From Bifidobacterium sp. ESL0690 (GTDB lineage Bacteria > Actinomycetota > Actinomycetes > Actinomycetales > Bifidobacteriaceae): a stretch of DNA of 64,000 nucleotides. The translations under genes and the position numbers were made by a program. The notes under the pieces are model-generated. The model did not search any database. It was not told the origin of the DNA and saw only the letters and a program-made list of their open reading frames with translations. Each line of letters opens with the position of its first letter. The first letter of the stretch is position 1. This document shows positions 53,675 through 62,942 of this stretch, piece by piece. The DNA is taken from contig NZ_CP113939.1 of the NCBI RefSeq assembly GCF_029392315.1, positions 2,170,001 through 2,234,000 on the forward strand, read 5' to 3'.

Positions 53675-54469
53675 ATGTCTAGACCCCGACAAGACTCAAA
53701 TCAATTGCCGGCTACGACGCGCATGGAGAATGCGTTCTGGAAGTTGCTTGAGGAGCGGGATTATCCCAAAATCACCGTCACTGACATAGTCAACCTGGCG
53801 GGCGTCAACCGTAACTCTTTCTACTACCATTACTGCAAGCTCAACAATCTCGCCGAAACCGCGATTCAGCATGCCGTCGAAGGAATCAACAGGGCAATGC
53901 CCGAGTTCACCATCGACCCGGCCAAGGCCTGGAACGGCATCGTTATGCAGCTCATCGGCGTGCCAGCCAACCGTGTCTATCTCGACCGGATTGCGCTGAC
54001 GGTCAGCGAGCACGGCTCCCCGTTCCTGCTTTTCACGGTGCACGACGCGATTCGCGACAGCTTCATTGAATGGCAGCATCTTGACCGCGATATGACTATC
54101 ACCCAGAATTGTCTTTTGGAGTTCTCCGTGGGTGGTCTGCTCTCGATTTCTGCGATGTGGCCCAAGCTCTCCAAGGAGACGAGCGTCGAACAGTGGAGCA
54201 ATCTCGATGCGGCAGTGGTCGCTCGCACGCTCTACATGGCCGTTTCCGGGGACAGCATGCCCGGTTTCTGGGTGCAGATGTTCCGCAGCGCGCTGGAGAA
54301 TGGCGACGGTTCCCTGCTCAAGAGCATTGCCGAAGCCGAAAGTCAAGACAAGGACTTCAAGCACGAGGTTGATGCCTTGCTTGAGGACCTTCAAGCTATG
54401 CAGCATCAACATACCGACGGCTTCAGGGGAAACGCCGCGCTTATGGGTGGCATTAGTCACTCTGCTTGA
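53675..54469 (+). CDS. TetR family transcriptional regulator
   Basis: 264 residues. AGGAGG lies at the right distance before the ATG. The N-terminal TetR helix-turn-helix (RMENAFWKLLEERDYPKITVTDIVNLAGVNRNSFYYHYCKL) is standard. The C-terminal ligand domain is longer than in many relatives and has no obvious family. The preceding 290 bp are AT-rich. Nearest gene in the same direction is the MscS channel 58 bp after it, perhaps co-transcribed. Confidence 0.85.
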   Translation: MSRPRQDSNQLPATTRMENAFWKLLEERDYPKITVTDIVNLAGVNRNSFYYHYCKLNNLAETAIQHAVEGINRAMPEFTIDPAKAWNGIVMQLIGVPANRVYLDRIALTVSEHGSPFLLFTVHDAIRDSFIEWQHLDRDMTITQNCLLEFSVGGLLSISAMWPKLSKETSVEQWSNLDAAVVARTLYMAVSGDSMPGFWVQMFRSALENGDGSLLKSIAEAESQDKDFKHEVDALLEDLQAMQHQHTDGFRGNAALMGGISHSA

Positions 54470-54527
54470 TTTTCGGATTTTAAGCCGGTCCAACAGGTCT
54501 AGGCCTACGGGGGTAAGCTAAAGCCTT

Positions 54528-55280
54528 ATGGAAACATTGCTGGACTGGCTCAAGGCGCACGATAGTCGCATCGCATTTCTGATTATCGTGCTCGCCGTCG
54601 CCTTTGTGGCTACAAAAGTCGTTTCGCGATGGCTCAAAAAACTGCTTAATCATTCCGGCATTCCCAATGTGTCGATTTTCGTCAACCTTTCGTTGGTGGC
54701 GATCTGGACCATTGCCGTGGCCATGGTGCTCCAGCCGGTTTTCGGCATCAATCCGACCACCATCGTCACGGCGCTTGGCGTCGGCGGCGTTGCGATTTCG
54801 CTGGGTCTGAAAGACACCATCGCCAATATCATCTCCGGATTCGGACTGATGATCGGCCATGTCATCCACCCGGGCGACCACGTGCGCATCCAAAACATCA
54901 CCGGAACCGTCGAAGACATCACCTGGCGGCAAACGGTGGTGCGCGAGCGTAACGGCAATCAGCTCATCATTCCCAATTCGGTGCTCAACACCTCTTCACT
55001 GGAACGTCTCACCCGGGAGGGTGAGGCTTGCGTAAGCGTGGCTTTTGCGGTGAAACCCGGTACCGATATCAAAATGGCTGCAAAACGTATAGCTAGCGTG
55101 CTCAAAACGGCGACGGCGAACATCACCGACCGCAGAAACCCGCCGCAAATCAACTTCACCGGCTTCTCACCAGACGGAGTGCAAGGCGAGGCCCTGTTGT
55201 TCGCCAATACCGGCATCAGCCAGGATCGGGTGCGCGATTGCGCCGTACGTGCGTTGGCGAAGGAAAACTTCATTATCTAG
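54528..55280 (+). CDS. MscS family mechanosensitive ion channel
   Basis: 250 residues. Two N-terminal helices (RIAFLIIVLAVAFVATKVV; VNLSLVAIWTIAVAMVLQPV) lead to the pore helix TALGVGGVAISLGLKDTIANIISGFGLM, rich in Gly and Ala as in MscS. The beta domain (IHPGDHVRIQNITGTVEDITWRQTVVRERNGNQLIIPNSVL) follows. The C-terminal portal domain is short. It releases osmolytes during hypo-osmotic shock. Length is like small actinobacterial MscS. Confidence 0.93.
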   Translation: METLLDWLKAHDSRIAFLIIVLAVAFVATKVVSRWLKKLLNHSGIPNVSIFVNLSLVAIWTIAVAMVLQPVFGINPTTIVTALGVGGVAISLGLKDTIANIISGFGLMIGHVIHPGDHVRIQNITGTVEDITWRQTVVRERNGNQLIIPNSVLNTSSLERLTREGEACVSVAFAVKPGTDIKMAAKRIASVLKTATANITDRRNPPQINFTGFSPDGVQGEALLFANTGISQDRVRDCAVRALAKENFII

Positions 55281-55298
55281 GCTTCGCTATTTAAAATC

Positions 55299-55346
55299 CG
55301 TTACCGCGGCAATGGTCATATTCCAGACAACTTCCGCGGTAACGGT
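55299..55346. terminator. hairpin between convergent mscS and CPBP protease genes
   Basis: CCGTTACCGCGG at 55299-55310 pairs perfectly with CCGCGGTAACGG at 55335-55346 with a 24-nt loop. No U-run; a possible bidirectional terminator. Confidence 0.5.
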
Positions 55347-55372
55347 AATCTCGAATCTTTAATCCGCGACCT

Positions 55373-57217
55373 TTATATGTTGAACAGCGCGGCAATCATC
55401 TCCAGCGCGCATAGCACGATGAATACGATGGCTCCGGGATTGCCGAGCACCGTCTTGGCACGCGCGCCTCTGGGCAGTTCCTCGGGCGCGGAATAGAACA
55501 CGAGTTTCTTGCGCTCCAGGATGGCGACCACGATGCCGACAATGAACATCACGCCATTGAATACCAGATAAAACAGGTATGGCGCAACTTCCGCACCATG
55601 GCCGGTTGCAAGGATCTGCCTCATCCCGCCGGATGTACCGATCGTGTCCAGAGTGGACTTGCTCATCGCCAAAAATGCCATCTGCGGCAGGAAACCACCA
55701 AAGAAATTGAACGTCATATGCATGGCGATGGTGTAGCGCAGCTTGCCGGTACGCACATAAACGTAGGCCAGCAGGAGACCAAAAGCGAAGGCATAGAAGA
55801 ACTGGAAGAGATTGCCGTGGAACAGACCGAAAGCGAAGGCGGAAACCAGAATCGCGGTTTTCTCGCCAAATTGCTGGATATGGTCGATCAACAGGCGACG
55901 GAAGAGCCATTCCTCGAAAATCGGGGCGATGATCACGGTGAAGAGCAGGAGACTCACCGGGTCAAGACGCTGCGTCAGTTCACTGACGCTGTTCTCCGCC
56001 TGCCCGCTGGAAAACATGGCTGAGAGAATGTTGCCAATGAAATTGCCGATATCCGCCAGCGGGAACGATATGGCCATCACCGCAAGGAACATGCCGATAC
56101 TCATATTGCTCGTCTTGCGCTTCACTTGCGGCATTGTGCGGAAAATAAGCAAGGCAAGCGGGATGGCAATCACATAGAGTGGGCCGTTGCCCATCAGCAG
56201 CACAGCCCACATCGGCAGTTTTTTCGGGTCGATGAATAAGGTTGACATGCGCGAGATAACCAACGCAAGAACATTCCAAACCAGAATGACCATGGCCAAG
56301 ATGAAGCCGATGTTGGAGAAACGCTTGCGGACCGCGGAAAGCCAGCGGGACATCGCGGTCTGCCACGCGGGGTTCGGCTGGTAGAAGTAACCGCCGTTGA
56401 AGGCCGGACGCGCGAATTGCACAGGCTGCTGGACGTATTGAGGCTGCGCAGGATACCGATAACCTATGCCGGGCTGCTGGTATTGGTACTGAGGCTGGGG
56501 CTGTTGATACTGCCGGTACTGCGGTTGACCGTACTGCTGGTACTGCGGTTGCACCCCAAACTGTTGCTGCGGATACGACGGGTATTGGTATGTCAGGTAT
56601 TGCTGCTGCGAGTAATGCTGGGGAGGATATTGGCCGGACTGCTGCGGATATAGACCAGACTGCTGGTACTGCTGATATTGCGACTGGGGTTGCTGGTTCA
56701 GTGGGTATTGAGGCTGATAGGGCTGGTACTGGGATTGCTGATAACTGGCCTGAGGCTGATTTTGCTGCGATGCATACTGGCCAGTCTGCTGGTACGTCTG
56801 CGGCTGAGACTGTTGATTCGGCTGGGTCTGAGGGTTGTAAGGCTGACCTTGATATTGCGGCGAAGGCGCGGCTTCAGCTCTCCAAGACTGCGGCTGCGAT
56901 GCCTGCGGCTCAGAGCGAGCCTGCACTTGCTCGTTCAATGTCCGATAGGCCGATTGCGGTTCGTATTGAGATCTGGATTCCGCCTGATTTGTCTGAGTCT
57001 GAGACGAAGCATGACGATGGAATACAGAGAAACCCTCCGAACGCTCAGATTGCGGAGTTTCCTGCGACTTCTGCTCTGTTTGCGCTTTGGCGTGCAACGC
57101 ATGATACTCCGAATGCTGCTGATGCTGTGGCGGCTGCGACGCACTGGATTCTTCGTGCTCGTCCGACTGCGAAGTCTGCTTTTCAGGACGGTTATCGTCA
57201 TTCATAGTGCGGCACAT
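55373..57217 (-). CDS. CPBP (CAAX-like) intramembrane metalloprotease with prion-like N-terminal tail
   Basis: 614 residues. The first 290 are low complexity: QPYNPQ, YQQYQQSG, PQYQQYG and similar, mostly Gln, Tyr, Pro and Ser. Then about eight membrane helices with the CPBP motifs: EEWLFRR (Glu435, Glu436, Arg440), FGLFHGN (His467) and HMTFNF (His500, Asn504). The zinc or metal ligands are intact. CPBP proteins process or protect membrane-associated peptides, such as bacteriocins. Start is uncertain: MCRTMNDD (57217) is followed by MNDDNRP (57205); neither has an ideal ribosome binding site. Confidence 0.9.
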   Translation of the reverse strand: MCRTMNDDNRPEKQTSQSDEHEESSASQPPQHQQHSEYHALHAKAQTEQKSQETPQSERSEGFSVFHRHASSQTQTNQAESRSQYEPQSAYRTLNEQVQARSEPQASQPQSWRAEAAPSPQYQGQPYNPQTQPNQQSQPQTYQQTGQYASQQNQPQASYQQSQYQPYQPQYPLNQQPQSQYQQYQQSGLYPQQSGQYPPQHYSQQQYLTYQYPSYPQQQFGVQPQYQQYGQPQYRQYQQPQPQYQYQQPGIGYRYPAQPQYVQQPVQFARPAFNGGYFYQPNPAWQTAMSRWLSAVRKRFSNIGFILAMVILVWNVLALVISRMSTLFIDPKKLPMWAVLLMGNGPLYVIAIPLALLIFRTMPQVKRKTSNMSIGMFLAVMAISFPLADIGNFIGNILSAMFSSGQAENSVSELTQRLDPVSLLLFTVIIAPIFEEWLFRRLLIDHIQQFGEKTAILVSAFAFGLFHGNLFQFFYAFAFGLLLAYVYVRTGKLRYTIAMHMTFNFFGGFLPQMAFLAMSKSTLDTIGTSGGMRQILATGHGAEVAPYLFYLVFNGVMFIVGIVVAILERKKLVFYSAPEELPRGARAKTVLGNPGAIVFIVLCALEMIAALFNI

Positions 57218-57336
57218 ACCCTCTCAAGTTATTGATCAATCCAATTATATTTATCCATTATATTAATCGTGATAATAAATAATATAAAGCGACTTATCTA
57301 TTTCAAACTAAATTCAGCGATTTTCGATATATAGAA

Positions 57337-58485
57337 TCACCGTACCACACCTTCGACGAGCTTGGTAATCAGTTCTGTATAGCTCACGCCGGTGGCTTCC
57401 CAAGCCTTCGGATACATGGAAATCGGGGTGAATCCAGGGATGGTGTTGATTTCATTGACCATCACTTCACCGCGCGGGGTCACGAACGTATCCACACGCG
57501 AAAGCCCGGCCCCGTCAACGGCCTTGAACGCTCGAACCGCGACTTCCTGCGCGCGCTTCAGCGTCTCATCGGGCAGATTCGCCGGAACCTCAACGTGCGA
57601 GGCTTCGGAATCGGTGTATTTGCTGTCGAAATCGTAGAACTGGTCGTCATCGGCGTCACGGCGGTCGAGCACGATCTCGCCGGGCAACGCGCACTTCGGC
57701 TCCTCACCGGCAACCGGGTTGAGCACAGCACACTCGATCTCGTGGCCGTCGATGCCCTGCTCCACCAACACCTTCCAGTCGTGATGCGACGCCTCGAAAA
57801 GCGCCGCCGCGAGTTCTTCCGTGTCCCCGTCACGTTCCAGCTTGGTCACGCCGAAACTCGAACCGGCGCGGGATGGCTTGACAAACAGAGGATAACGCAG
57901 CTTAGCCGACTTGATACTTTTCATCGCTTCTGCAGCATCGTTCTTGAACTTGTCAGACCCGTCGAAATCGCGGGTATCGAAGGTCACACCGGGAGCCACC
58001 GGAATGCCGGCCTCGCTCAAAATAATCTTGGTGAACGCCTTGTCCATGCAAGCGGACGAAGCAAAGACGCCGCAGCCGACGTACGGCACACCCATCATCT
58101 CGAGCAGGCCCTGCACCGTGCCGTCCTCGCCGTACGGGCCGTGCAAAACCGGAAATACCACATCGACATAGCCCAGCGAAGTGAGTTTGCCGTTCTTTTC
58201 GCGAACATAGAAGCCATTGTTGCCGCGGGACATATCAAGAACGACCGGTTTGACGGCCTCATTCGCTTCCGTCCCCTCGGCCACGGGCATCGCGCCGTTG
58301 GCAACTTCGAAATCGCGGGGATCGGTGCCGCCCATCACCCACTCGCCTGCCTTGGTGATGGCAATGGGAATCGGCTCGAAACGTTCAGTGTCCATCGCCT
58401 TCAAAACCCCGGCCGCAGAAAGGCAGGAAATCGAATGCTCGTCCGCTCTGCCACCATACAAAACCACCACACGCTGCTTACGCAT
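57337..58485 (-). CDS. ddl: D-alanine--D-alanine ligase
   Basis: 382 residues. It makes the D-Ala-D-Ala dipeptide for peptidoglycan. The N-terminal VVVLYGGRADEHSISCLSAAG, the ATP-grasp block (YPLFVKPSRAGSSFGVTKLE), the catalytic EIECAVL and the C-terminal VDTFVTPRGEVMVNEINTIPGFTPISMYP are family motifs. A hydrophilic insert around residues 265-285 (LDRRDADDDQFYDFDSKYT) is normal for the group. Ends 131 bp after the CPBP gene start in the same direction. Confidence 0.95.
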   Translation of the reverse strand: MRKQRVVVLYGGRADEHSISCLSAAGVLKAMDTERFEPIPIAITKAGEWVMGGTDPRDFEVANGAMPVAEGTEANEAVKPVVLDMSRGNNGFYVREKNGKLTSLGYVDVVFPVLHGPYGEDGTVQGLLEMMGVPYVGCGVFASSACMDKAFTKIILSEAGIPVAPGVTFDTRDFDGSDKFKNDAAEAMKSIKSAKLRYPLFVKPSRAGSSFGVTKLERDGDTEELAAALFEASHHDWKVLVEQGIDGHEIECAVLNPVAGEEPKCALPGEIVLDRRDADDDQFYDFDSKYTDSEASHVEVPANLPDETLKRAQEVAVRAFKAVDGAGLSRVDTFVTPRGEVMVNEINTIPGFTPISMYPKAWEATGVSYTELITKLVEGVVR

Positions 58486-58631
58486 ATTTCCTCGCTTTAC
58501 CTCGTCCGAAATCGAACCTGAACCCCAAGCCTACACGGCAAAGCAGCGACACTCCGATACGTATACTGCTCATTCACAAAGCCGATGCAGACCCGACGCA
58601 AGCATGCCGATTGGCGGACAGTGCGAACCAG

Positions 58632-58674
58632 CGCAAAAACAGAAACGCCTGGCCCGAATCGCTCCGAGCCAGGC
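58632..58674 (-). terminator. intrinsic terminator after the small membrane protein
   Basis: GCCTGGC at 58668-58674 and its partner at 58647-58653 form a 7-bp stem. On the minus strand it is followed by GTTTCTGTTTTTG, so it ends the gene at 58687-58851. Confidence 0.65.
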
Positions 58675-58686
58675 AGGCTTCAACGA

Positions 58687-58851
58687 TTACTCCCGTCGAT
58701 GCATCCAGCAGGTCACCACTACGCAACCAGTCAAGGTCACGAGCAGCACGTCAGCTACAGCGTTATCCGCCTTGGCTGCCAACGCAACTGCAACTACCGC
58801 GAAGGCCTGAATGATTTCCGTGCCGTCAAAGCCCTTTCTATTAGTAGGCAT
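58687..58851 (-). CDS. 54-residue single-pass membrane protein
   Basis: Read MPTNRKGFDGTEIIQAFAVV, then a hydrophobic run (VAVALAAKADNAVADVLL), then VTLTGCVVVTCWMHRRE and stop. GGTAGG is 7 nt before the ATG. A basic end and a terminator follow, so the short frame looks real. No family known. The IS element has inserted 88 bp upstream of its start, perhaps cutting it from its promoter. Confidence 0.55.
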   Translation of the reverse strand: MPTNRKGFDGTEIIQAFAVVAVALAAKADNAVADVLLVTLTGCVVVTCWMHRRE

Positions 58852-58875
58852 AGGAATACCTACCTTTCTCTACGT

Positions 58876-58897
58876 GCCACGCCACTAGAGGCGTGGC
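58876..58897 (-). promoter_or_regulatory. hairpin upstream of the small membrane protein
   Basis: GCCACGCC at 58876-58883 pairs with GGCGTGGC at 58890-58897 with a 6-nt loop. It lies 24 bp before the start of the small gene, within its likely 5' leader. Confidence 0.4.
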
Positions 58898-58939
58898 GAG
58901 GACGATACGGCCGGGAAGCCGCACGGCTGCACAAGATCC

Positions 58940-60340
58940 GGGTTAAGTAAACAAAGGTGTGTCTTATTCTGTCCGGATGGTGGTCATGTTGACTGTCCGG
59001 CCCATCCTTTTCTGATGCCGAATCCTGATTCGTAGGGGTCGACGCCGGGGTCGTCGGGGGCCGGTTGTTGCACAGATCGGCGGTCGAGGCCGGGCAGGGC
59101 GATGGCGTCGCCGGCCTTCCTTGGTTCCGGTTCCCCGCGGCGGAGTGCGTTTTTGGCGAGCCGTTCGGGTTCGGGGTCCCGGGTGCGCATGTAGAGGATC
59201 CATTCGCAGACGCGTCTGGCGTGCTCCGGGCTGAGCCCGTTGTGGCGTCGCATGGCGTCCTTGATCGGCTTGTTGGTGCCGCCCTCGAGCATGTTCGTGT
59301 TCCACGCGACCGGCCCGCCGGCATTGAGGGCGGGGTCGAGCCAGGTGAAGAGCATGCCGGCGGCGTTGAGCCTGGCGAGCCGGTGGTAGGCGTCGCGGGC
59401 GCGCTGGTGGGTGTACCAGGTGCGGTGGAACCCGGTGTCGGGGTCTCTGGCCACGGTCCGCTCGCCCAGCCAGTCGCGGTTCTCCCGGTACCATTCGTTC
59501 AGGTCCGCCAGCCACTGCCGCGCCTGTTCCGGGGTGCCGCAGCGTTCCGTGTCGACGAGTCTTTTGGCCAGCCGGTAGAGCGCCCTGCCGGGTTCGGTGC
59601 GCGGCCTGGAGGTCAGGTCGGTCCTCGTGTTCCTGAGCACGTGCACGAGGCAGCGCTGGACCCTCATGCCCGGCCAGCGCGCGCCGATGGCGGCGAGGCA
59701 GCCGCGCCCGCCGTCGCAGACGATGACGTCCGGCCGCGGGATGCGCCTGAACAGGGCGAGCCAGGCGGCCTTCTTCTCGGTGTCGCACCACTGGAACGCC
59801 AGCGGCCTGCCGTCGCCGGCGTCGACGGCCACGAGCAGGCACCAGCCGTTCAGGTACGTGCCGTCCACCTCCACGCAATGCGCCCTGGCCGGTTTCGGAA
59901 GCCTGGGCCTGACGCTCCAGCACCAGGCGGTGCGTTTCGCGAACCCCTGACGGCTGGTCACCCCGATCGCCCGGGCGGCCTGCAGAACGTCCGTCCTTCC
60001 CAGCACCCACGGCAGCCATGCGCGGAACTCGGCCAGGCGCGTGGCGTCCGGCCTTGCGGCGACCCCGCTCGCCGAGCACGCGTCACACCTCCAGCGCTGC
60101 CGCCCGGCCTTCGTGTATCCGTTCCTGCGCATCGGCAGCCCGCACAGCGGGCAGCGCCTCGCCCTCGATGATCTCCTCCTGGCCATACCGCCATGCAACA
60201 GCCAGCACACAACCGCACGAAAGTCAACCCGGGAAGCAAAAGACCCGTGTTTAACACCACGGGCGTTAAACACAGGCCCGCACGCCTACTCCCGCAACAC
60301 CAAACCCCGAAAATAAGACACACCTTTGTTTACTTAACTC
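58940..60340 (-). mobile_element. 1401-bp insertion sequence, IS256/IS1249 type, with 8-bp target duplication
   Basis: Terminal inverted repeats begin GGGTTAAGTAAACAAAGG at the left (58940) and read ACTTAACTC at the right end (60340); they match over at least 29 bp with one mismatch. CAAGATCC is repeated directly at 58932-58939 and 60341-60348, an 8-bp target duplication, so the element is complete and transposed as a unit. It carries one transposase gene and is more GC-rich than its surroundings. It sits between the small membrane protein gene and gpsA. Confidence 0.92.
58984..60186 (-). CDS. IS256/IS1249 family transposase
   Basis: 400 residues from MARRRSSRARRCPLCGLPMR at 60186. An N-terminal zinc finger (Cys12, Cys15, Cys34, Cys37) is followed by a DDE catalytic domain: Asp108 in CVEVDGTYLN, Asp158 in VIVCDGGRGC and Glu301 in NTNMLEGGTN, as in IS256/IS1249-type (MULE-like) transposases. 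Codon use is strongly GC-biased and unlike neighbours. The gene is uninterrupted, so the element may still be active. Confidence 0.9.
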   Translation of the reverse strand: MARRRSSRARRCPLCGLPMRRNGYTKAGRQRWRCDACSASGVAARPDATRLAEFRAWLPWVLGRTDVLQAARAIGVTSRQGFAKRTAWCWSVRPRLPKPARAHCVEVDGTYLNGWCLLVAVDAGDGRPLAFQWCDTEKKAAWLALFRRIPRPDVIVCDGGRGCLAAIGARWPGMRVQRCLVHVLRNTRTDLTSRPRTEPGRALYRLAKRLVDTERCGTPEQARQWLADLNEWYRENRDWLGERTVARDPDTGFHRTWYTHQRARDAYHRLARLNAAGMLFTWLDPALNAGGPVAWNTNMLEGGTNKPIKDAMRRHNGLSPEHARRVCEWILYMRTRDPEPERLAKNALRRGEPEPRKAGDAIALPGLDRRSVQQPAPDDPGVDPYESGFGIRKGWAGQST

Positions 60341-60531
60341 CAAGATCCGGACTAGAGAGCTTGGCAACAAACTCATCCTATCGCGTAAGACATATATCCT
60401 GATAAGTGGTATACTGATTCCATTGGTTGAGGCAGGACGAATCATCAGAATTTGGTGGCCTTTAAAGCTTTTATCTAATGAGGCCGCAACCGATAAGGGA
60501 CATTCTATGAGCCCCTTCTCTACATGCCACA

Positions 60532-60564
60532 GGCCCCGGTGCTTTGCAAGTAAACACCGGGGCC
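60532..60564. terminator. GC-rich hairpin downstream of gpsA
   Basis: GGCCCCGGTG at 60532-60541 pairs perfectly with CACCGGGGCC at 60555-60564. It lies 43 bp beyond the gpsA stop. No U-run on the minus strand, so termination is probable but not certain. Confidence 0.55.
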
Positions 60565-60607
60565 GAGGTTTATCTCGTGTTAGTTTTGCGCGTAACGGGG
60601 TTAAGCG

Positions 60608-61606
60608 TCACTCTTCGGTGACATCGCCTTTCACCAGCTCGTGAAGCATCTGTTCACAGGTAAGGCCGCGCTTTAATACATCGTTCATCGCGCTGGCAAG
60701 CGGGGTCGGCACGCCGAGCTGCTCGCCCATGCGGACCACTGCTTCCGTCGTGGGCACACCTTCGGCCACGCCATTGCTGACGTTCGTCGCCTCTTCCACA
60801 CTCATGCCGCGGCCAAGATTCGCGCCGAAAGTGTAATTGCGGCTCAACGGCGAACCGCAAGTGGCAATCAGGTCCCCGACACCCGCAAGTCCTTGGAATG
60901 TCTTGGATTCGGCGTGTGCGGCCTTGCCCAGTGCGGCAAGTTCAGCAAGCCCGCGGGTCTCGATCATTGCAGCCGTGTTTTCGCCGTAACCGGCACCGCG
61001 AGCCATGCCGACCGCGAGCGCCACGACGTTTTTAAGCGACCCACACATTTCCACACCGATGACATCGGTGGTAACGAACGCCTTGAAATACGGGGTTTTG
61101 CAGGCCTGCGCGACGATTTTGGCATTGTCGATATCCTCGCAGGCGACCACCGTCGCACTCGGCTGGCGGTCGGCCACTTCCTTGCTCAGGTTCGGCCCGG
61201 AAATCGCGACGAAACGCTCAACCGGCAAACCGCCCAGCGCCTCACGCACCACTTCATCCATACGCTCTCCGGTGGCGCGTTCAATGCCTTTCATCAGCGA
61301 AACGACGATGGCTTGCGAGCCGATCAGCGGCGCGAAAAGTTCCAGCGCCTCACGTGCGTGCTGGGCCGCGATGGCAACGACGACAATCTGCGCGTCTTTT
61401 ACCGCTTCTGCCCGATCGCCGGTGGCGGTCATATTGTCGGGAAGACGCTTGACGCTGGGGAGCCTCGCCTCATTGTGATGGTTGTCGCGAATGCCTGCGA
61501 CGATTCCCGGCTCGCGCGCCCACATCGTCACGTCGTTGCCTGCATCCGCAAGCACCTGGCCGAACGCCGTTCCCCAAGCGCCTGCCCCGAGTACCGTCAC
61601 CTTCAT
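60608..61606 (-). CDS. gpsA: glycerol-3-phosphate dehydrogenase (NAD(P)+)
   Basis: 332 residues from MKVTVLGAGAWGTAFGQVLA; the AAAGGAG before ATG 61606 fixes the start. It makes sn-glycerol 3-phosphate for phospholipids. The Rossmann GAGAWG, VSLMKGIERATGERM, SGPNLSKEVADRQPSATVVA, DVIGVEMCGSLKNVVALAVG (with catalytic Lys) and GVGDLIATCGSPLSRNYTFG motifs are intact. It is followed in function by plsC, which lies just upstream on the same strand. Confidence 0.96.
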   Translation of the reverse strand: MKVTVLGAGAWGTAFGQVLADAGNDVTMWAREPGIVAGIRDNHHNEARLPSVKRLPDNMTATGDRAEAVKDAQIVVVAIAAQHAREALELFAPLIGSQAIVVSLMKGIERATGERMDEVVREALGGLPVERFVAISGPNLSKEVADRQPSATVVACEDIDNAKIVAQACKTPYFKAFVTTDVIGVEMCGSLKNVVALAVGMARGAGYGENTAAMIETRGLAELAALGKAAHAESKTFQGLAGVGDLIATCGSPLSRNYTFGANLGRGMSVEEATNVSNGVAEGVPTTEAVVRMGEQLGVPTPLASAMNDVLKRGLTCEQMLHELVKGDVTEE

Positions 61607-61877
61607 AATCTGCTCCTTTGCGCCGATAGCTTCTTCCATAATAGTGACGATCATCGCCTTCCGTTATGGATTCATCGAACGCATGCTTTCCGTCAAGAAC
61701 TCAACCATTGTGCCGCAGCATTGTCGGATTCGTCAATTCCGCGGCTCGTCTCATTGCATCTATACGAGATTATTAGAGATAATTTCCGACAATCGTCACT
61801 TTTGATAGGCACAATCATCGATAGGTTCCGCACGAAATGCCCCTCACCAACCGTTTGTCGCTTCGACCACTTTGAAC

Positions 61878-62765
61878 TTAACGGCGCGGCTTGCGGCTCA
61901 TCGTCCGGAAATCCCAATATCCTTCAGCCGGCGGTTGCTCTCCACGGATTTCGGCCATAATGGTCTCCATCCGTTCGCGGATGCGCGTGGTGAGTTCTGT
62001 GACCAGCTCCATCGGCGGCTCGGCGCCCCATGAGTCGGTGTCTTTGAGCAGGTCGCCATAATCCAGTGCATCGTCATAGCACATCACCACGTTCTTGCGC
62101 GGCCACGGCCACCAATGGTTGATGCTCGCCGCACCCCACGTCACCGAGCAATAAAGCGGTATCTGATAGCCGAGCCGTCGTGAGGACTCGAGCGCGATGA
62201 TGCCGATGCCGTCTTTGAGACTCATCGGCCACTTCAACGGGTCACGAGAGAGCGTGCCTTCCGGCCAGACGGTCAGCGGGCGGCCCGATGTGAGGATATC
62301 GATGGATTCCTTCTCGATTTCAATGGCCTTGCCGCTGCGGCGCGGCACCGGCTGCATGCCGACCAGCTGGAACCATTTACCGATGAGAGGCCAGTGCGCC
62401 ATCTCGGCTTTGGCCATATAGCGCGGGCGTCGGCCCATGTGGAACAGTGCATCCATGGGAATAAAAACGTCATACATCGTCACGTGCGTAGCGGCCGTGA
62501 TGAACGGGCCGGTTTCAGGAACGTGTTCAAGCCCCCACGCATAGACCTTGCTGTGCGCACGAAGCACCGTGGAAACGGCGTCGAGCAAACGTTTCGTACC
62601 CTTGGGGTTCTGCGCCTCGATTTCGGCGGTGTTTACCTTGCGGGGGCCAGTCGGGAGGTATTGCGTCGGATCCACCAAATGGTGACGCTTGCCCAGCAGC
62701 TCCACTTGCGCATCGCTCAAGGGCAAAACGCTCGAACGCGGCGACGGTTTTCCTTTGGAAGTCAT
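61878..62765 (-). CDS. plsC: 1-acyl-sn-glycerol-3-phosphate acyltransferase
   Basis: 295 residues, a membrane-associated acyltransferase that makes phosphatidic acid. Motif I (HxxxxD) is ATHVTMYDVF. The Glu-Gly motif is VWPEGTLSRDPLKWP. IPLYCSVTWGAAS and the conserved SGRPLTVW region are also present. No long hydrophobic helix at the N-terminus, so it may be peripheral. Genes gpsA and plsC lie together in one direction and supply phospholipid synthesis. Confidence 0.88.
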   Translation of the reverse strand: MTSKGKPSPRSSVLPLSDAQVELLGKRHHLVDPTQYLPTGPRKVNTAEIEAQNPKGTKRLLDAVSTVLRAHSKVYAWGLEHVPETGPFITAATHVTMYDVFIPMDALFHMGRRPRYMAKAEMAHWPLIGKWFQLVGMQPVPRRSGKAIEIEKESIDILTSGRPLTVWPEGTLSRDPLKWPMSLKDGIGIIALESSRRLGYQIPLYCSVTWGAASINHWWPWPRKNVVMCYDDALDYGDLLKDTDSWGAEPPMELVTELTTRIRERMETIMAEIRGEQPPAEGYWDFRTMSRKPRR

Positions 62766-62820
62766 GCCCCTATTGTGCCTCGGGGCTGCGAACTCCCCTT
62801 ATAGCGACACACCTTATACA

Positions 62821-62837
62821 ATACCGACCAACGGTAT
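62821..62837 (+). promoter_or_regulatory. TetR operator upstream of its own gene
   Basis: ATACCG-ACCAA-CGGTAT is a palindrome with a 5-bp centre. The same pattern occurs upstream of the MFS gene at 63734-63754. It lies about 105 bp before the regulator start. Confidence 0.65.
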
Positions 62838-62942
62838 GTATACTGATTACAAGATTAGCTTGGTTACGAACGAGGCATGCAATCGGTTAGGCTTACGCTC
62901 CACTTACCGCCAGTCCATCGATATCACAAAAGAAGGCAAAGC

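Noticed and set aside
59065..60171. Plus-strand 368-residue frame in the IS element
   Set aside because: Antisense of the transposase; Pro/Gly/Ala-biased composition.
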